From Rhodanobacter sp. (GTDB taxonomy: Bacteria > Pseudomonadota > Gammaproteobacteria > Xanthomonadales > Rhodanobacteraceae): a stretch of 64,000 nt of DNA. Within the stretch, counting starts at the first letter, position 1. Every line of letters starts with the position of its first letter. Made by a program: the position numbers and the translations under genes. Under the pieces are notes generated by a model that searched no databases, was not told the DNA's origin, and worked only from the letters and a program-made list of their open reading frames with translations. The stretch spans positions 1-64,000 of the forward strand of contig JANJTA010000041.1 of assembly GCA_024711345.1 (NCBI GenBank), in the 5' to 3' direction. This document shows positions 17,166-26,439 of this stretch, piece by piece.

Positions 17166-18259
17166 AGGCTCGCATCGTTACCCTGCCCGGCGATGGCGTC
17201 GGCCCCGAGGTCACTGCCGCCGCGGTGGCCGTACTGAAGACCGTCGCTGCGCGCTACGAACACGTGTTCGCGTTCGACGAACAGTTGATCGGCGGTATCG
17301 CGATCGACACCACCGGCGAACCGCTGCCGGCCGCCACGCTGGCCGCCTGTCGCTCCGCCGACGCGGTGCTGCTCGGCGCCGTCGGCGGCCCGCAGTGGTC
17401 CGACCCGAACGCGCCGGTGCGTCCGGAACAGGGCCTGCTGGCCCTGCGCGCTGCGCTGGGCGTGTACGCGAACCTGCGCCCGCTGCAGGTGCATCCGGCG
17501 CTGGCCAATTTGTCGCCGCTGAAGAACGACAAGCTGCGGCACGTCGACGTGCTGTTCGTGCGCGAGCTCACCGGCGGCATGTACTTCGGCGCCCGTACGC
17601 GCACGGCCGACGCCGCCACCGACGAGTGCCGCTACAGCGTGGCCGAGATCGAGCGCGTGGTGCGCCGTGCGTTCGAGCTGGCGCGCAACCGCCGCCAGCA
17701 CCTCACCTCGGTGGACAAGGCCAACGTGCTGGAAACCTCGCGGCTGTGGCGCAGCACGGTGCAGCGCATCGCCGCCGACTACCCCGACGTGAAGCTCGAG
17801 CACCAGCTGGTCGACTCGATGGCGATGCTGCTGCTGACCCGGCCGAACCGCTACGACGTGGTGGTCACCGAGAACCTGTTCGGCGACATCCTCACCGACG
17901 AGGCCGCCGCGCTGGCCGGCTCGCTGGGCCTGCTGCCCTCGGCCTCGCTGGGCGACGGCCGGCGCGGGCTGTACGAGCCGATCCACGGCTCGGCGCCGGA
18001 CATCGCCGGCCAGGGCGTGGCCAACCCGGTCGGCGCGATCCTCTCCGCCGCGCTGCTGCTGCGCCACTCGCTGGGCCTGGAGGTTGAAGCGGTCGCGGTG
18101 GAGGCGGCAGTGGAGCAGGTGCTGCGCCACGGCCCGCACAGCCGCGACATCGGCGGCGACGCCGGCACCGACGCGGTGCGCGACGCGGTGATCGCCGCGA
18201 TCGACGACCACGCGGACACCGCCGCCGCGTTCTTCTGCGGAGCGCGCGCATGCGGCTGA
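17162..18259 (+). CDS. leuB: 3-isopropylmalate dehydrogenase
   Basis: The protein has 365 residues of the isocitrate/isopropylmalate dehydrogenase family. [15 protein letters not shown] at the start, [27 protein letters not shown], the metal-binding [17 protein letters not shown] and the NAD site [17 protein letters not shown] are complete. It oxidises and decarboxylates 3-isopropylmalate in leucine synthesis. It is followed by a 177-bp space before ilvD, the largest internal gap of the operon. Confidence 0.95.
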   Translation: MKARIVTLPGDGVGPEVTAAAVAVLKTVAARYEHVFAFDEQLIGGIAIDTTGEPLPAATLAACRSADAVLLGAVGGPQWSDPNAPVRPEQGLLALRAALGVYANLRPLQVHPALANLSPLKNDKLRHVDVLFVRELTGGMYFGARTRTADAATDECRYSVAEIERVVRRAFELARNRRQHLTSVDKANVLETSRLWRSTVQRIAADYPDVKLEHQLVDSMAMLLLTRPNRYDVVVTENLFGDILTDEAAALAGSLGLLPSASLGDGRRGLYEPIHGSAPDIAGQGVANPVGAILSAALLLRHSLGLEVEAVAVEAAVEQVLRHGPHSRDIGGDAGTDAVRDAVIAAIDDHADTAAAFFCGARACG

Positions 18260-18312
18260 TGTCCTTGCCCGGTTCCCCAAGCGGCCACACGGACGTGTCC
18301 GCGTTTTCTGCT

Positions 18313-18406
18313 GCCCCCTGCGCGCATGCGGCGCGGACGGCTCCTGCACGCCGCGACGGCGCCGACTCCCTGGCCGTCCCGTCGACCTCCCTCGCGCGCA
18401 GGGGGC
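18313..18406. repeat. Widely spaced 13-bp inverted repeat before ilvD
   Basis: GCCCCCTGCGCGC (18313-18325) and GCGCGCAGGGGGC (18394-18406) are perfect inverted copies enclosing 68 nt. The pair could form a long stem in the leuB-ilvD mRNA and partly insulate the ilv half of the operon. The arms resemble the halves of the CCTCTCC/GGAGAGG palindrome family. Confidence 0.65.
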
Positions 18407-18436
18407 GCTTCTCTTCTTTCACCCAGCGGAATCGCC

Positions 18437-20149
18437 ATGCGCAGTGACCTGATCAAGAGCGGCCCCGACCGCGCCCCCGCCCGCGCCATGCTGCGCGCCA
18501 CCGGTCTGGACGACGCCGCGCTATCGAGGCCGCTGGTGGCGGTGGTGCACACCTGGTCGGACGTCTCGCCGTGCAACCTCAACCTGCGCGAGCTGGCGCA
18601 GGCGGCAATGGCCGGCGTGCGCGCCGCCGGCGGCACGCCGGTGGAGTTCAACACCATCGCAGTCACCGACGGCATTGCCATGGGCACGCCGGGCATGCGC
18701 TATTCGCTGGTCAGCCGCGAGGTGATCACCGACTCGATCGAGGCCGCGGTGGAAGGCCACCTGTGCGACGCCATGGTGGTGCTGTGCGGCTGCGACAAGA
18801 CCATTCCCGCCGCCGCGATGGCGATGGCGCGGCTGGACATCCCCGCGGTGGCGCTGTACGGCGGCACCATCGCGCACGGCCTGCACCGGAACCGGCCGAT
18901 CACCATCCAGCAGGTGTTCGAGGCGGTGGGTGCGCACGGCGCGGGCAAGATCGACGACGCCGAACTGCGTTCGGTCGAATGCGACGCCTGTGGCGGCGCC
19001 GGCGCCTGCGGCGGCCAGTTCACCGCCAACACCATGGCGATGGTGCTGACCACGCTGGGGCTGTCGCCGCTGGGCCTGAACGACATTCCCGCCACGCACC
19101 CGGACAAGCTCGAGGCCGCGCGCCGCTGCGGCGAGCTGGTGATGGACTGCCTGCGCAGCGGCCGCACGCCGCGCGCGCTGATCAACCGCACCTCGCTGGC
19201 CAACGTCGCGCGCATGGTGGCGGCCACCGCCGGCTCCACCAATGCGGTGCTGCACACCCTGGCGATCGCGCGCGAAGCCGGCGTCGAGTGGTCGCTGGAG
19301 GATTTCCAGCCGGCCACCGAGGCCACTCCGGTGATCGCCGACCTGCTGCCCTCGGGCCGCTACACCGCGGTGGAGATGTTCGACGCCGGCGGCGCCGCGC
19401 GCGTGGCGCAGGAGCTGATCGAGGCCGGCATGCTGGAGGACGCGCCCACCGTCACCGGCCGCAGCCTGTTCGCGGAAGCCGCCGCCGCGCCGCGTTTCGC
19501 CGATCAATCGGTGATCGCGTCGGTAAGCGCACCGCTGAAACCGCACGGCGGCTATTCCATCCTGTACGGCAACCTGGCGCCGGACGGCTGCATCCTGAAG
19601 ATCCCCGGCAAGAACGCCGCGGGCCACGGCAACACCCGCTTCGAGGGCAGCGCGCGCGTGTTCGAAAGCGAGGAAGCCGCCTTCGCCGCCCTGCAGGAAG
19701 GCCGCATCACCAAGGGCGACGTGGTGGTGATCCGCAACGAAGGCCCGGCCGGCGGCCCCGGCATGCGCGAGATGCTGGGCGTCACCGCCGCGCTGATCGG
19801 CCGCGGCCTGGGCGACGACGTGGCGCTGATCACCGACGGCCGCTTCTCCGGCGCCACCCACGGCTTCATGGTCGGCCACATCGCGCCCGAAGCCGCGCGC
19901 GGCGGCGCCATCGGCCTGCTCAGGGACGGCGATCCGCTGGTGATCGACGCCATCACCCGCGAGATCAATACCAGCGCCGACCTCGCCGAACGCCGCCGGC
20001 ACTGGACGCCGCCCGCACCGAAGGTGACGCGCGGCGTGCTGGCCAAGTTCGCCCTGCTGGTCGGCTCGGCCTCCGACGGCGCCTGCACCTCGCCCACCAC
20101 CACACCCGCATCCCACACCACTGCATCCAACCAGGGAGTCACCGCATGA
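18437..20149 (+). CDS. ilvD: Dihydroxy-acid dehydratase
   Basis: The protein has 570 residues. The Fe-S and active-site features of IlvD/Edd are present: the [20 protein letters not shown] cluster ligand region and [20 protein letters not shown]. Further C-terminal anchors are [15 protein letters not shown] and [21 protein letters not shown]. It makes the 2-oxo acid precursors of valine and isoleucine. I chose ATG 18437 ([19 protein letters not shown]); upstream in-frame codons give a Pro/Arg-rich stretch unlike IlvD. The TGA overlaps the ilvC ATG. Confidence 0.94.
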   Translation: MRSDLIKSGPDRAPARAMLRATGLDDAALSRPLVAVVHTWSDVSPCNLNLRELAQAAMAGVRAAGGTPVEFNTIAVTDGIAMGTPGMRYSLVSREVITDSIEAAVEGHLCDAMVVLCGCDKTIPAAAMAMARLDIPAVALYGGTIAHGLHRNRPITIQQVFEAVGAHGAGKIDDAELRSVECDACGGAGACGGQFTANTMAMVLTTLGLSPLGLNDIPATHPDKLEAARRCGELVMDCLRSGRTPRALINRTSLANVARMVAATAGSTNAVLHTLAIAREAGVEWSLEDFQPATEATPVIADLLPSGRYTAVEMFDAGGAARVAQELIEAGMLEDAPTVTGRSLFAEAAAAPRFADQSVIASVSAPLKPHGGYSILYGNLAPDGCILKIPGKNAAGHGNTRFEGSARVFESEEAAFAALQEGRITKGDVVVIRNEGPAGGPGMREMLGVTAALIGRGLGDDVALITDGRFSGATHGFMVGHIAPEAARGGAIGLLRDGDPLVIDAITREINTSADLAERRRHWTPPAPKVTRGVLAKFALLVGSASDGACTSPTTTPASHTTASNQGVTA

Positions 20150-21156
20150 GCAGCCACAACCCTCTCGCTTCATCCCGCATCGCCGTGCTCGGCTACGGCA
20201 GCCAGGGCCGCGCGCATGCGCTGAACCTGCGCGACTCCGGCCTCGACGTGGTGGTCGGCCTGCGCCCGAACGGCCCGACCTGGCACAAGGCCAGGGCCGA
20301 CGGCTTCAAGGTCGCCGAACCCGCCGAGGCGGTGAAAGGCGCCGACCTGGTCGCCGTGCTCACCCCCGACATGGTGCAGCCGGCGCTGTACAGGGACGCG
20401 ATCGAACCGAACCTCAAGCCGGGCGCCGCGCTCTTGTTCGCGCACGGCTTCAACGTGCACTTCGGGCAGATCGTGCCGCGCGCCGACGTCGACGTGATCC
20501 TGGTCGCGCCAAAGGGCCCCGGCGCACTGGTACGCAGCGAGTACGAGCGCGGCCGTGGCGTGCCGTGCCTCTGGGCGGTGCACCAGGACGCCAGCGGCCA
20601 CGCCGAGGCGAAGACGAAGGGCTACGCCGACGGCATCGGCGGTGGCCGCGCCTTGCTCATCCGCACCGACTTCAAGGAAGAGACCGAGACGGATCTGTTC
20701 GGCGAGCAGGCGGTGCTGTGCGGCGGTGCCAGCGAGCTGGTGACCAAGGGTTTCGAGACCCTGGTGGAAGCCGGCTACCAGCCGGAAATCGCCTATTACG
20801 AGGTGATGCACGAGCTGAAGCTGATCGTCGACCTGTTCTACGAGGGCGGCCTGGCCAGGATGCTGCAGTTCGTTTCCGAGACCGCGCAGTATGGCGACTA
20901 CGTCAGCGGCCCGCGCGTGGTCGACGCCGGCGTGAAGGCGCGCATGAAGGAAGTGCTCGCCGACATCCAGGACGGCACGTTCGCGCGCAACTGGACGGCC
21001 GAGTACGCCGCCGGCCTGCCGAACTACAAGCGGCTGAAGCAGGCCGACCTCGAGCACCCGATCGAGGTGGTCGGCGCCAAGCTGCGCGCGCGCATGCCGT
21101 GGCTGCAGCCGAACACCGCAGCCGCCGCCGTCGCGCCGTTGAAGAAGGCCGGCTGA
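20146..21156 (+). CDS. ilvC: Ketol-acid reductoisomerase, class I
   Basis: The protein has 336 residues. The N-terminal Rossmann motif [17 protein letters not shown] is followed by a [11 protein letters not shown] loop. The C-terminal knotted domain carries the metal-binding [39 protein letters not shown] and SETAQYGDY. It catalyses alkyl migration and NADPH reduction of acetolactate. It overlaps ilvD by 4 bp, with CAGGGAG upstream as ribosome binding site. Confidence 0.94.
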   Translation: MSSHNPLASSRIAVLGYGSQGRAHALNLRDSGLDVVVGLRPNGPTWHKARADGFKVAEPAEAVKGADLVAVLTPDMVQPALYRDAIEPNLKPGAALLFAHGFNVHFGQIVPRADVDVILVAPKGPGALVRSEYERGRGVPCLWAVHQDASGHAEAKTKGYADGIGGGRALLIRTDFKEETETDLFGEQAVLCGGASELVTKGFETLVEAGYQPEIAYYEVMHELKLIVDLFYEGGLARMLQFVSETAQYGDYVSGPRVVDAGVKARMKEVLADIQDGTFARNWTAEYAAGLPNYKRLKQADLEHPIEVVGAKLRARMPWLQPNTAAAAVAPLKKAG

Positions 21157-21165
21157 CCGCTTTTG

Positions 21166-21188
21166 CTCCTCCTGCTGCGCAGGGGGAG
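21166..21188. repeat. CCTCCTGC/GCAGGGGG hairpin between ilvC and ilvG
   Basis: CTCCTCCTGC (21166-21175) pairs with GCAGGGGGAG (21179-21188) with one G-T wobble and a 3-nt loop, starting 10 nt after the ilvC stop. There is no downstream T-run, so it is more likely an mRNA-processing or stability element, or a palindromic repeat, than a terminator. Confidence 0.6.
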
Positions 21189-21221
21189 GGAGCACGGCAT
21201 CGAACCCCTGGGGACTATTTC

Positions 21222-23093
21222 GTGAACGCACCCGCACTGAAAGCCGACACCACCACCGACCGGCACCCGCTGGCCGGCCACGGCATGAGCGGCGCCGAAG
21301 TGATCGTGCAGGTACTCGCCGACGAGGGCGTCGACGTGCTGTTCGGCTACTCCGGTGGCGCGATCCTGCCGGTGTACGACGCGGTGTTCCGCCACAACGC
21401 CATGCAGGCGCGCGCCGACGGCCACGGCGAGGCAATGCACGAGGCGATGCGTCTGGTGGTGCCGGCCAACGAGCAGGGCGCCGGCTTCATGGCCGCCGGC
21501 TACGCGCGCGCCTCGGGCAAGGTCGGCGTGGCCATCGTCACCTCCGGCCCCGGCGCCACCAACATGGTCACGCCGGTACGCGACTCGATGGCCGACTCGA
21601 TCCCGCTGGTGGTGATCTGCGGCCAGGTCGGCACCGCGGCGATCGGCAGCGACGCGTTCCAGGAAGCGCCGGTCAGCAACATCATGGGGGCCTGCGCCAA
21701 GCACGTGTTTCTGGTCACCGATGCGGCGCAGCTGGAAGCCACCGTGCGCACCGCGTTCACCCTCGCCCGCAGCGGCCGGCCCGGCCCGGTGGTGGTGGAC
21801 GTGCCGAAGGACGTGCAGAACACCGCACTGTCGTTCCGCGGCGCCGGCGAGCTCGCGCTGGCCGGCTACCGCACGCGGCTGCGCGCGGTGGAACAGGCGA
21901 CGCTGGGCGATGCCGATTGCGCCGCGCTGTTCGACGCGCTGATGCAGGCCAAGCGGCCATTGATCTACGCCGGCGGCGGCGTGATCGCGGCAGAGGCGGC
22001 CGACGCACTGCGTGGGTTCGTCGACGCGTTCGGCCTGCCGGTCGCCACCACCTTGATGGGCCTGGGCGGCTTCGACAGCACCGATCCGCTGGCGCTGCAC
22101 CTGCTCGGCATGCACGGCACCGCGTACGCGAACTACGCGGTGGAGGACTGCGACTTCGTGCTGGCGCTGGGCGCGCGCTTCGACGATCGCGTGGCCGGCG
22201 TGCCGGAGAAGTTCGCGCCGCGGGCGAAGTTCATCGCGCAGGTCGACATCGACCCGGCCGAGATCGGCAAGGTGAAGCGCGTTGGCTGGCATCACGTGGG
22301 GCCGCTGCGGCAGGCGCTGGAACGGCTCACCGCCTGGGGCCGCGCGCACGGCCTGCAACCGCAGCTCGCCGCCTGGCATGCGCACGTGGCCGAACTCAAG
22401 CGCGCGCACCCGATGGACTACGACCGCACCAGCGCGCTGGTCCAGCCGTACGCGGTGATCGAGGCGATCAACCGCCACACGCGGGGCCGCGCCATCGTCA
22501 GTACCGGCGTCGGCCAGCACCAGATGTGGGCGGCGCAGTACTTCGACTTCCGCGCGCCGCGGCACTGGCTCACCTCCGGCTCGATGGGCACGATGGGGTT
22601 CGGCCTGCCCGCCGCGATCGGCGCGCAGTTCGCGCAGCCGCGCAAGCTGGTGATCGACGTCGACGGCGACGCCAGCATCCGCATGAACCTCGGCGAGCTG
22701 GAAACCGTCACCACCTACGGTCTGCCGATCAAGGTGGTGGTGCTGAACAACGTCGGCGACGGCATGGTGCGGCAGTGGCAGAAGCTGTATTTCAAGGGCC
22801 GCTTCGCCGCCTCGGACAAGAGCCTGCACAAGAAGGACTTCGTGCTCGCCGCGCAGGCCGACGGCTTCGGCTGGGCACGGCGGCTGCAGCGCGTGGACGA
22901 GCTGGAGCCGGTGATCGCCGAGTTCCTCGCCTTCGATGGCCCGGCGTTCCTGGAGGTGATGATCGACCCGGACGCCGGCGTGTACCCGATGGTCGGCCCC
23001 GGCGCCAGTTACGCGCAGATGATCACCGGCGATTTCATCGCCTCGCGCGCGGCACCGGCCACGGACGAAGACGCGACGTCACACATGTTCTGA
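21222..23093 (+). CDS. ilvG: Acetohydroxyacid synthase large subunit
   Basis: A thiamine-diphosphate enzyme of 623 residues from GTG 21222 (MNAPALKADTTTDRHPLAG). Domains in order are the N-terminal PYR domain with the activating Glu in ANEQGAGFMAAGYARASG, the FAD-binding middle domain (YAGGGVIAAEAADALRG), and the C-terminal PP domain with GDASIRMNLGELETV (GDG...N motif). It forms acetolactate or acetohydroxybutyrate. The segment between YDAVFRHNA and the activating Glu, containing RADGHGEAMHEAMRLVVPA, is longer than in E. coli enzymes. ATG 21285 (MSGAEVIVQ) is an alternative start, but GTG with upstream CTGGGGA fits better. Confidence 0.92.
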   Translation: MNAPALKADTTTDRHPLAGHGMSGAEVIVQVLADEGVDVLFGYSGGAILPVYDAVFRHNAMQARADGHGEAMHEAMRLVVPANEQGAGFMAAGYARASGKVGVAIVTSGPGATNMVTPVRDSMADSIPLVVICGQVGTAAIGSDAFQEAPVSNIMGACAKHVFLVTDAAQLEATVRTAFTLARSGRPGPVVVDVPKDVQNTALSFRGAGELALAGYRTRLRAVEQATLGDADCAALFDALMQAKRPLIYAGGGVIAAEAADALRGFVDAFGLPVATTLMGLGGFDSTDPLALHLLGMHGTAYANYAVEDCDFVLALGARFDDRVAGVPEKFAPRAKFIAQVDIDPAEIGKVKRVGWHHVGPLRQALERLTAWGRAHGLQPQLAAWHAHVAELKRAHPMDYDRTSALVQPYAVIEAINRHTRGRAIVSTGVGQHQMWAAQYFDFRAPRHWLTSGSMGTMGFGLPAAIGAQFAQPRKLVIDVDGDASIRMNLGELETVTTYGLPIKVVVLNNVGDGMVRQWQKLYFKGRFAASDKSLHKKDFVLAAQADGFGWARRLQRVDELEPVIAEFLAFDGPAFLEVMIDPDAGVYPMVGPGASYAQMITGDFIASRAAPATDEDATSHMF

Positions 23094-23106
23094 GCTTTGG
23101 ACCTTT

Positions 23107-23128
23107 CCCTTCTCCCCTTGGGAGAGGG
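23107..23128. repeat. CCCTTCTCCC/GGGAGAGGG hairpin between ilvG and ilvM
   Basis: CCCTTCTCCC (23107-23116, one bulged T) pairs with GGGAGAGGG (23120-23128) around a CTT loop. It is the third member of the palindrome family seen in this window and lies 13 nt after the ilvG stop. Confidence 0.6.
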
Positions 23129-23150
23129 ATTTACCGACTGGAGTCCCGCC

Positions 23151-23399
23151 ATGCACCACACCCTGTCCATCCTGCTGCAGAACGAAGCCGGCGCGCTGGT
23201 GCGCGTGGCCGGGCTGTTCGCCGCGCGCGGCTACAACATCGACACGCTGAACGTGGCGCCCACCCACGACCCCGCCGTGTCGCGGCTGACCCTCAGCCTG
23301 CAGTGCGACGATGCCGCGCTGGGCCAGATCCTGCAGCAGACGCGCAAGCTGGTCGACGTGCTGCAGGTGGCGCACCCGGCCACCGCGCTCGCCGCATGA
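23151..23399 (+). CDS. ilvM: Acetohydroxyacid synthase small regulatory subunit
   Basis: The protein has 82 residues and consists of a single ACT domain: [36 protein letters not shown]. Short, single-domain subunits of this kind correspond to IlvM/IlvN rather than the 160-residue IlvH. It binds IlvG and confers valine or isoleucine feedback. The stop overlaps the ilvA ATG (23396). Confidence 0.9.
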   Translation: MHHTLSILLQNEAGALVRVAGLFAARGYNIDTLNVAPTHDPAVSRLTLSLQCDDAALGQILQQTRKLVDVLQVAHPATALAA

Positions 23400-24940
23400 G
23401 CGCCGTCGCCCCGCTCGACGACGACGACGACCTGCTGGCGCAGATCCGCGCCGCGCGCGTGTACGAGGTGGCGCAGGTCTCGGCGCTGGAGCCGGCGCCG
23501 CTGCTCGGCGAGCGGCTGGGCCGGCCGGTGCTGCTCAAGCGCGAGGACCAGCAGAGCGTGTTCTCGTTCAAGCTGCGCGGCGCGTACAACCGCATGCTGC
23601 AGCTGGATGCGGCGCAACGCGCGCGCGGCGTGGTGGCCGCCTCCGCCGGCAACCATGCGCAGGGCGTGGCGCTGGCCGGGGCGAAGCTGGGCATCCGCGC
23701 CGCCATCGTGATGCCGGTGACCGCGCCGCCGGTAAAGGTGGAAGCGGTGCGCCGCCTCGGCGGAGCGATGGTGGAGCTGTTGCTGGCCGGCGATTCCTAC
23801 AGCGACGCGCAGGCCGCCGCGGCGCAGCTGCAGGCCGAGCGCGGCGCGGTGTTCGTGCACCCGTTCGACGACCCGGCGGTGATCGCCGGCCAGGGCACCA
23901 TCGGCCTGGAGATCCTGCGCCAGCATCCGGGTCCGCTGCAGGCGGTGTTCGTGCCGGTAGGCGGCGGCGGCCTCGCCGCCGGCGTGGCGGCGTGCATCAA
24001 GGCGCTGCGGCCGGAAGTGCGCGTGATCGGCGTGCAGGCGGCGGATTCGGATGCGATGGCGCGCTCGCTCGAATGCGGCGAGCGCGTGGTCCTGCCCGAG
24101 GTGGGCCTGTTCGCCGACGGCACCGCGGTGAAGCAGGTGGGCGCGCTGACCTTCGCGCTGTGCCGGCGCCATCTCGACGCCGTGCTGCGCGTGGACGGCG
24201 ACGCGCTGTGCGCCGCCATCCGCGACATCTACCAGGAAACCCGCAGCGTGCCCGAACCTTCCGGCGCGCTGGCGCTGGCGGGGCTGAAGCAATATGCCGC
24301 CGGTCACGCCGACGACGGCGCGCTGGTGGCGGTGGTTTCCGGCGCCAACATGAACTTCGAGCGCCTGCGCTTCGTGGCCGAACGTGCCGAAGCCGGCGAG
24401 CAGCGCGAGGCGCTGTTCGCGGTGACCATTCCGGAGGAGCGCGGCAGCTTCCGCCGCTTCTGCGCCGCACTGGGCCGCCACGCCGTCACCGAGTTCAACT
24501 ACCGCATCGGCGACGCGCGACAGGCGCACATTTTCGTCGGCGTGCGGATCGCCCGCCGCGGCGAGCGCGACGCGCTGGCCGCGACGTTCCGCGCGCAGGG
24601 CCTCGACCTGCTCGACCTCACCGACGACGAACTGGCCAAGCTGCACCTGCGCCACATGGTCGGCGGCCGCTCGCCGCTGGCGCGCGACGAGCGTCTGTAC
24701 CGTTTCGAGTTTCCCGAGCGCCCCGGCGCCCTCATCGAATTCCTCGGCCACCTGCACCCGGACTGGAACATCAGCCTGTTCCACTACCGCAACCACGGCG
24801 CCGACCACGGCCGCATCCTGGTCGGCCTGCAGGTGCCGGCCGCCGAGCAGCCGCTGCTGCGGCAGTTCCTGGCCGCGCTCGGCTATCCGCACGTGGACGA
24901 GAGCGCGCACCCGGCCTACCGGCGGTTGCTGTGCGCTTGA
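23396..24940 (+). CDS. ilvA: Threonine deaminase, biosynthetic
   Basis: The protein has 514 residues. The catalytic domain has the PLP lysine in [23 protein letters not shown], and the glycine-rich [14 protein letters not shown] loop. Two C-terminal ACT-like regulatory domains follow ([13 protein letters not shown] and [30 protein letters not shown]), which mark the feedback-regulated biosynthetic enzyme rather than TdcB. It converts threonine to 2-oxobutyrate for isoleucine. Last gene of the leu-ilv operon; three hairpins follow. Confidence 0.94.
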   Translation: MSAVAPLDDDDDLLAQIRAARVYEVAQVSALEPAPLLGERLGRPVLLKREDQQSVFSFKLRGAYNRMLQLDAAQRARGVVAASAGNHAQGVALAGAKLGIRAAIVMPVTAPPVKVEAVRRLGGAMVELLLAGDSYSDAQAAAAQLQAERGAVFVHPFDDPAVIAGQGTIGLEILRQHPGPLQAVFVPVGGGGLAAGVAACIKALRPEVRVIGVQAADSDAMARSLECGERVVLPEVGLFADGTAVKQVGALTFALCRRHLDAVLRVDGDALCAAIRDIYQETRSVPEPSGALALAGLKQYAAGHADDGALVAVVSGANMNFERLRFVAERAEAGEQREALFAVTIPEERGSFRRFCAALGRHAVTEFNYRIGDARQAHIFVGVRIARRGERDALAATFRAQGLDLLDLTDDELAKLHLRHMVGGRSPLARDERLYRFEFPERPGALIEFLGHLHPDWNISLFHYRNHGADHGRILVGLQVPAAEQPLLRQFLAALGYPHVDESAHPAYRRLLCA

Positions 24941-24953
24941 CTCGGTAGCTTGT

Positions 24954-25046
24954 GAAGAAAACCACTTCCTGTGATTTTCTTCGCCGGTCCGGTACACGCC
25001 CGGACTCGCTCACGTGAAACAGTCACTGACGTGACTGTTTCACGTG
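24954..25046. terminator. Three consecutive hairpins ending the leu-ilv operon
   Basis: GAAGAAAA(C)CAC/GTG(A)TTTTCTTC (24954-24982, loop TTCCT) supplies a T-rich right arm and is the likely terminator in both directions between the convergent genes. It is followed by GTCCGG/CCGGAC (24987-25005) and a perfect 16-bp stem, CACGTGAAACAGTCAC with its complement around loop TGAC (25011-25046). Confidence 0.75.
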
Positions 25047-25148
25047 CGGCCATCGGGCAACCGCTCCTGCGTTGCCTCAACTCGGGCATCCATGCCCTCG
25101 CCATGCCCTCGCCGTGGCCGGCTTGAGAGGTCGAACAGTCGCAACCTC

Positions 25149-26291
25149 TCAGAACAGGTCGATGCTGCCCGCCGCCATTTCCCGCCCGAGCAAGCCGCGC
25201 GCGCTCAGGTTCTCGTAGCCGCAGGTACCGTTGCGGCCGTGCTGCTTGGCGTAGTACAGCGCCTTGTCGGCGCGATCGAGTGCACTGGCCGGGTAGTCGT
25301 GGCAACCGACGCCGGCGTAGCCGATGCTGACGGTGACGCTGCCGACCTGCGGAAACACGTGCTCGGCGATGCGCTGGCGGAAGCGCTCCAGCACCGCATG
25401 CACGATGCCTTCCGCGGCCGCGCCGAACAGGATCACGAACTCCTCGCCGCCGAAGCGGAACAGCACGTCGCTGCGGCGGAAGCAGGCGCGCATCTGCTGC
25501 GCCAGCAGCAGGATCACCTCGTCGCCGTAGATGTGCCCGTAGGTGTCGTTGATGCGCTTGAAATGGTCGATGTCGAGGATCGCCAGCCACACTTGCGGCG
25601 GCGCTTCGGCAAGCTCGCCGCGGGACGCGCACGCCGGCGGCACGCCCATGCGCAGCGCCTGTTCGCGCTGGTGCAGCAGCCGCTGCAGCTGGCGTTCGAG
25701 GCTGCGCCGGTTGTACAGGCCGGTCAGCTTGTCGTGCTCGCTTTCGTGCAGCAGCGCGGTGTAGTTGGCGTAGATGCGGGCGAAGCCGTCGATGAGCGGC
25801 CGGCTGGCGGCCGGCGGCAGGTCACTGTCCAGCTGCAGCGCGCCGATCGCGCGGCCGTCGCACAGGATCGGCACCACCAGTCGATGCCGGCCCTGCACCG
25901 TTTCCGTCTGCGCCTCCAGTCGGTGCATGCAGCGGTGCAGCAGCTGCAGCGCCGGGTCGATCGCGTCCGGATCGACCTCCTGCAGCTGATAGGCACCGTT
26001 GGCGTCCGGCATGCAGCGCACGATCGCCTCCACGTACGCGCCGTCGATCGCCCGCTTGGCCAGCACCACGCGCTGTGCCGAGGTCAGTTCCGCCAGCGAC
26101 AGCACCAGGCTGTGGTCGAGCGCGCCGATGTCGCGGTGGTGGGTGAACGAGGCCACCGAATCGAGCAGGCGCGAATGCACGAACGAGTCGGCCAGCGCCA
26201 CTTCCGCGGCCGGCGCCGGCGCGCTGCCGTCGGGCGCCGACGCGTCGGGCGAGAGCGTGAGGTCTTCCTCGCTGGTTTCACATCCGGCCAT
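25149..26291 (-). CDS. Diguanylate cyclase with N-terminal sensory domain
   Basis: The protein has 380 residues from ATG 26291, chosen because GGGAG lies 8 nt upstream; an ATG at 26369 is possible. The N-terminal part, about residues 30-190, looks like a GAF-type sensor (VVLAKRAIDGAYVEAIVRC ... GRHRLVVPILCDGRAIGALQLD). The C-terminal GGDEF domain has HDKLTGLYNRRSLE, DIDHFKRINDTYGH and the active-site signature FRFGGEEFVILFG. RRSD just upstream is an intact RxxD inhibitory site, so c-di-GMP product inhibition is expected. No membrane helix was seen, so the enzyme is soluble. It is convergent with ilvA. Confidence 0.92.
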   Translation of the reverse strand: MAGCETSEEDLTLSPDASAPDGSAPAPAAEVALADSFVHSRLLDSVASFTHHRDIGALDHSLVLSLAELTSAQRVVLAKRAIDGAYVEAIVRCMPDANGAYQLQEVDPDAIDPALQLLHRCMHRLEAQTETVQGRHRLVVPILCDGRAIGALQLDSDLPPAASRPLIDGFARIYANYTALLHESEHDKLTGLYNRRSLERQLQRLLHQREQALRMGVPPACASRGELAEAPPQVWLAILDIDHFKRINDTYGHIYGDEVILLLAQQMRACFRRSDVLFRFGGEEFVILFGAAAEGIVHAVLERFRQRIAEHVFPQVGSVTVSIGYAGVGCHDYPASALDRADKALYYAKQHGRNGTCGYENLSARGLLGREMAAGSIDLF

Positions 26292-26426
26292 CTGGGCTCC
26301 CGCGCCGACGGCTGCGGGCTGCGGCGCATGCTTGGCGTTACCCCGAACGGTTTCGCTCACTCGCTGCATCGGCCGCGGCACGGCGGACTTTAGAGCCAGC
26401 GCGCGGTTCGCCCCGGTACGGCGCGC

Positions 26427-26432
26427 TAGACT
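26427..26432 (+). promoter_or_regulatory. -10 element TAGACT of ubiA
   Basis: TAGACT is followed by exactly 7 nt and the ATG at 26440, the same geometry as the thr and leu leaders. No convincing -35 was seen. It suggests that ubiA is transcribed from its start codon. Confidence 0.45.
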
Positions 26433-26439
26433 TCGCCGC

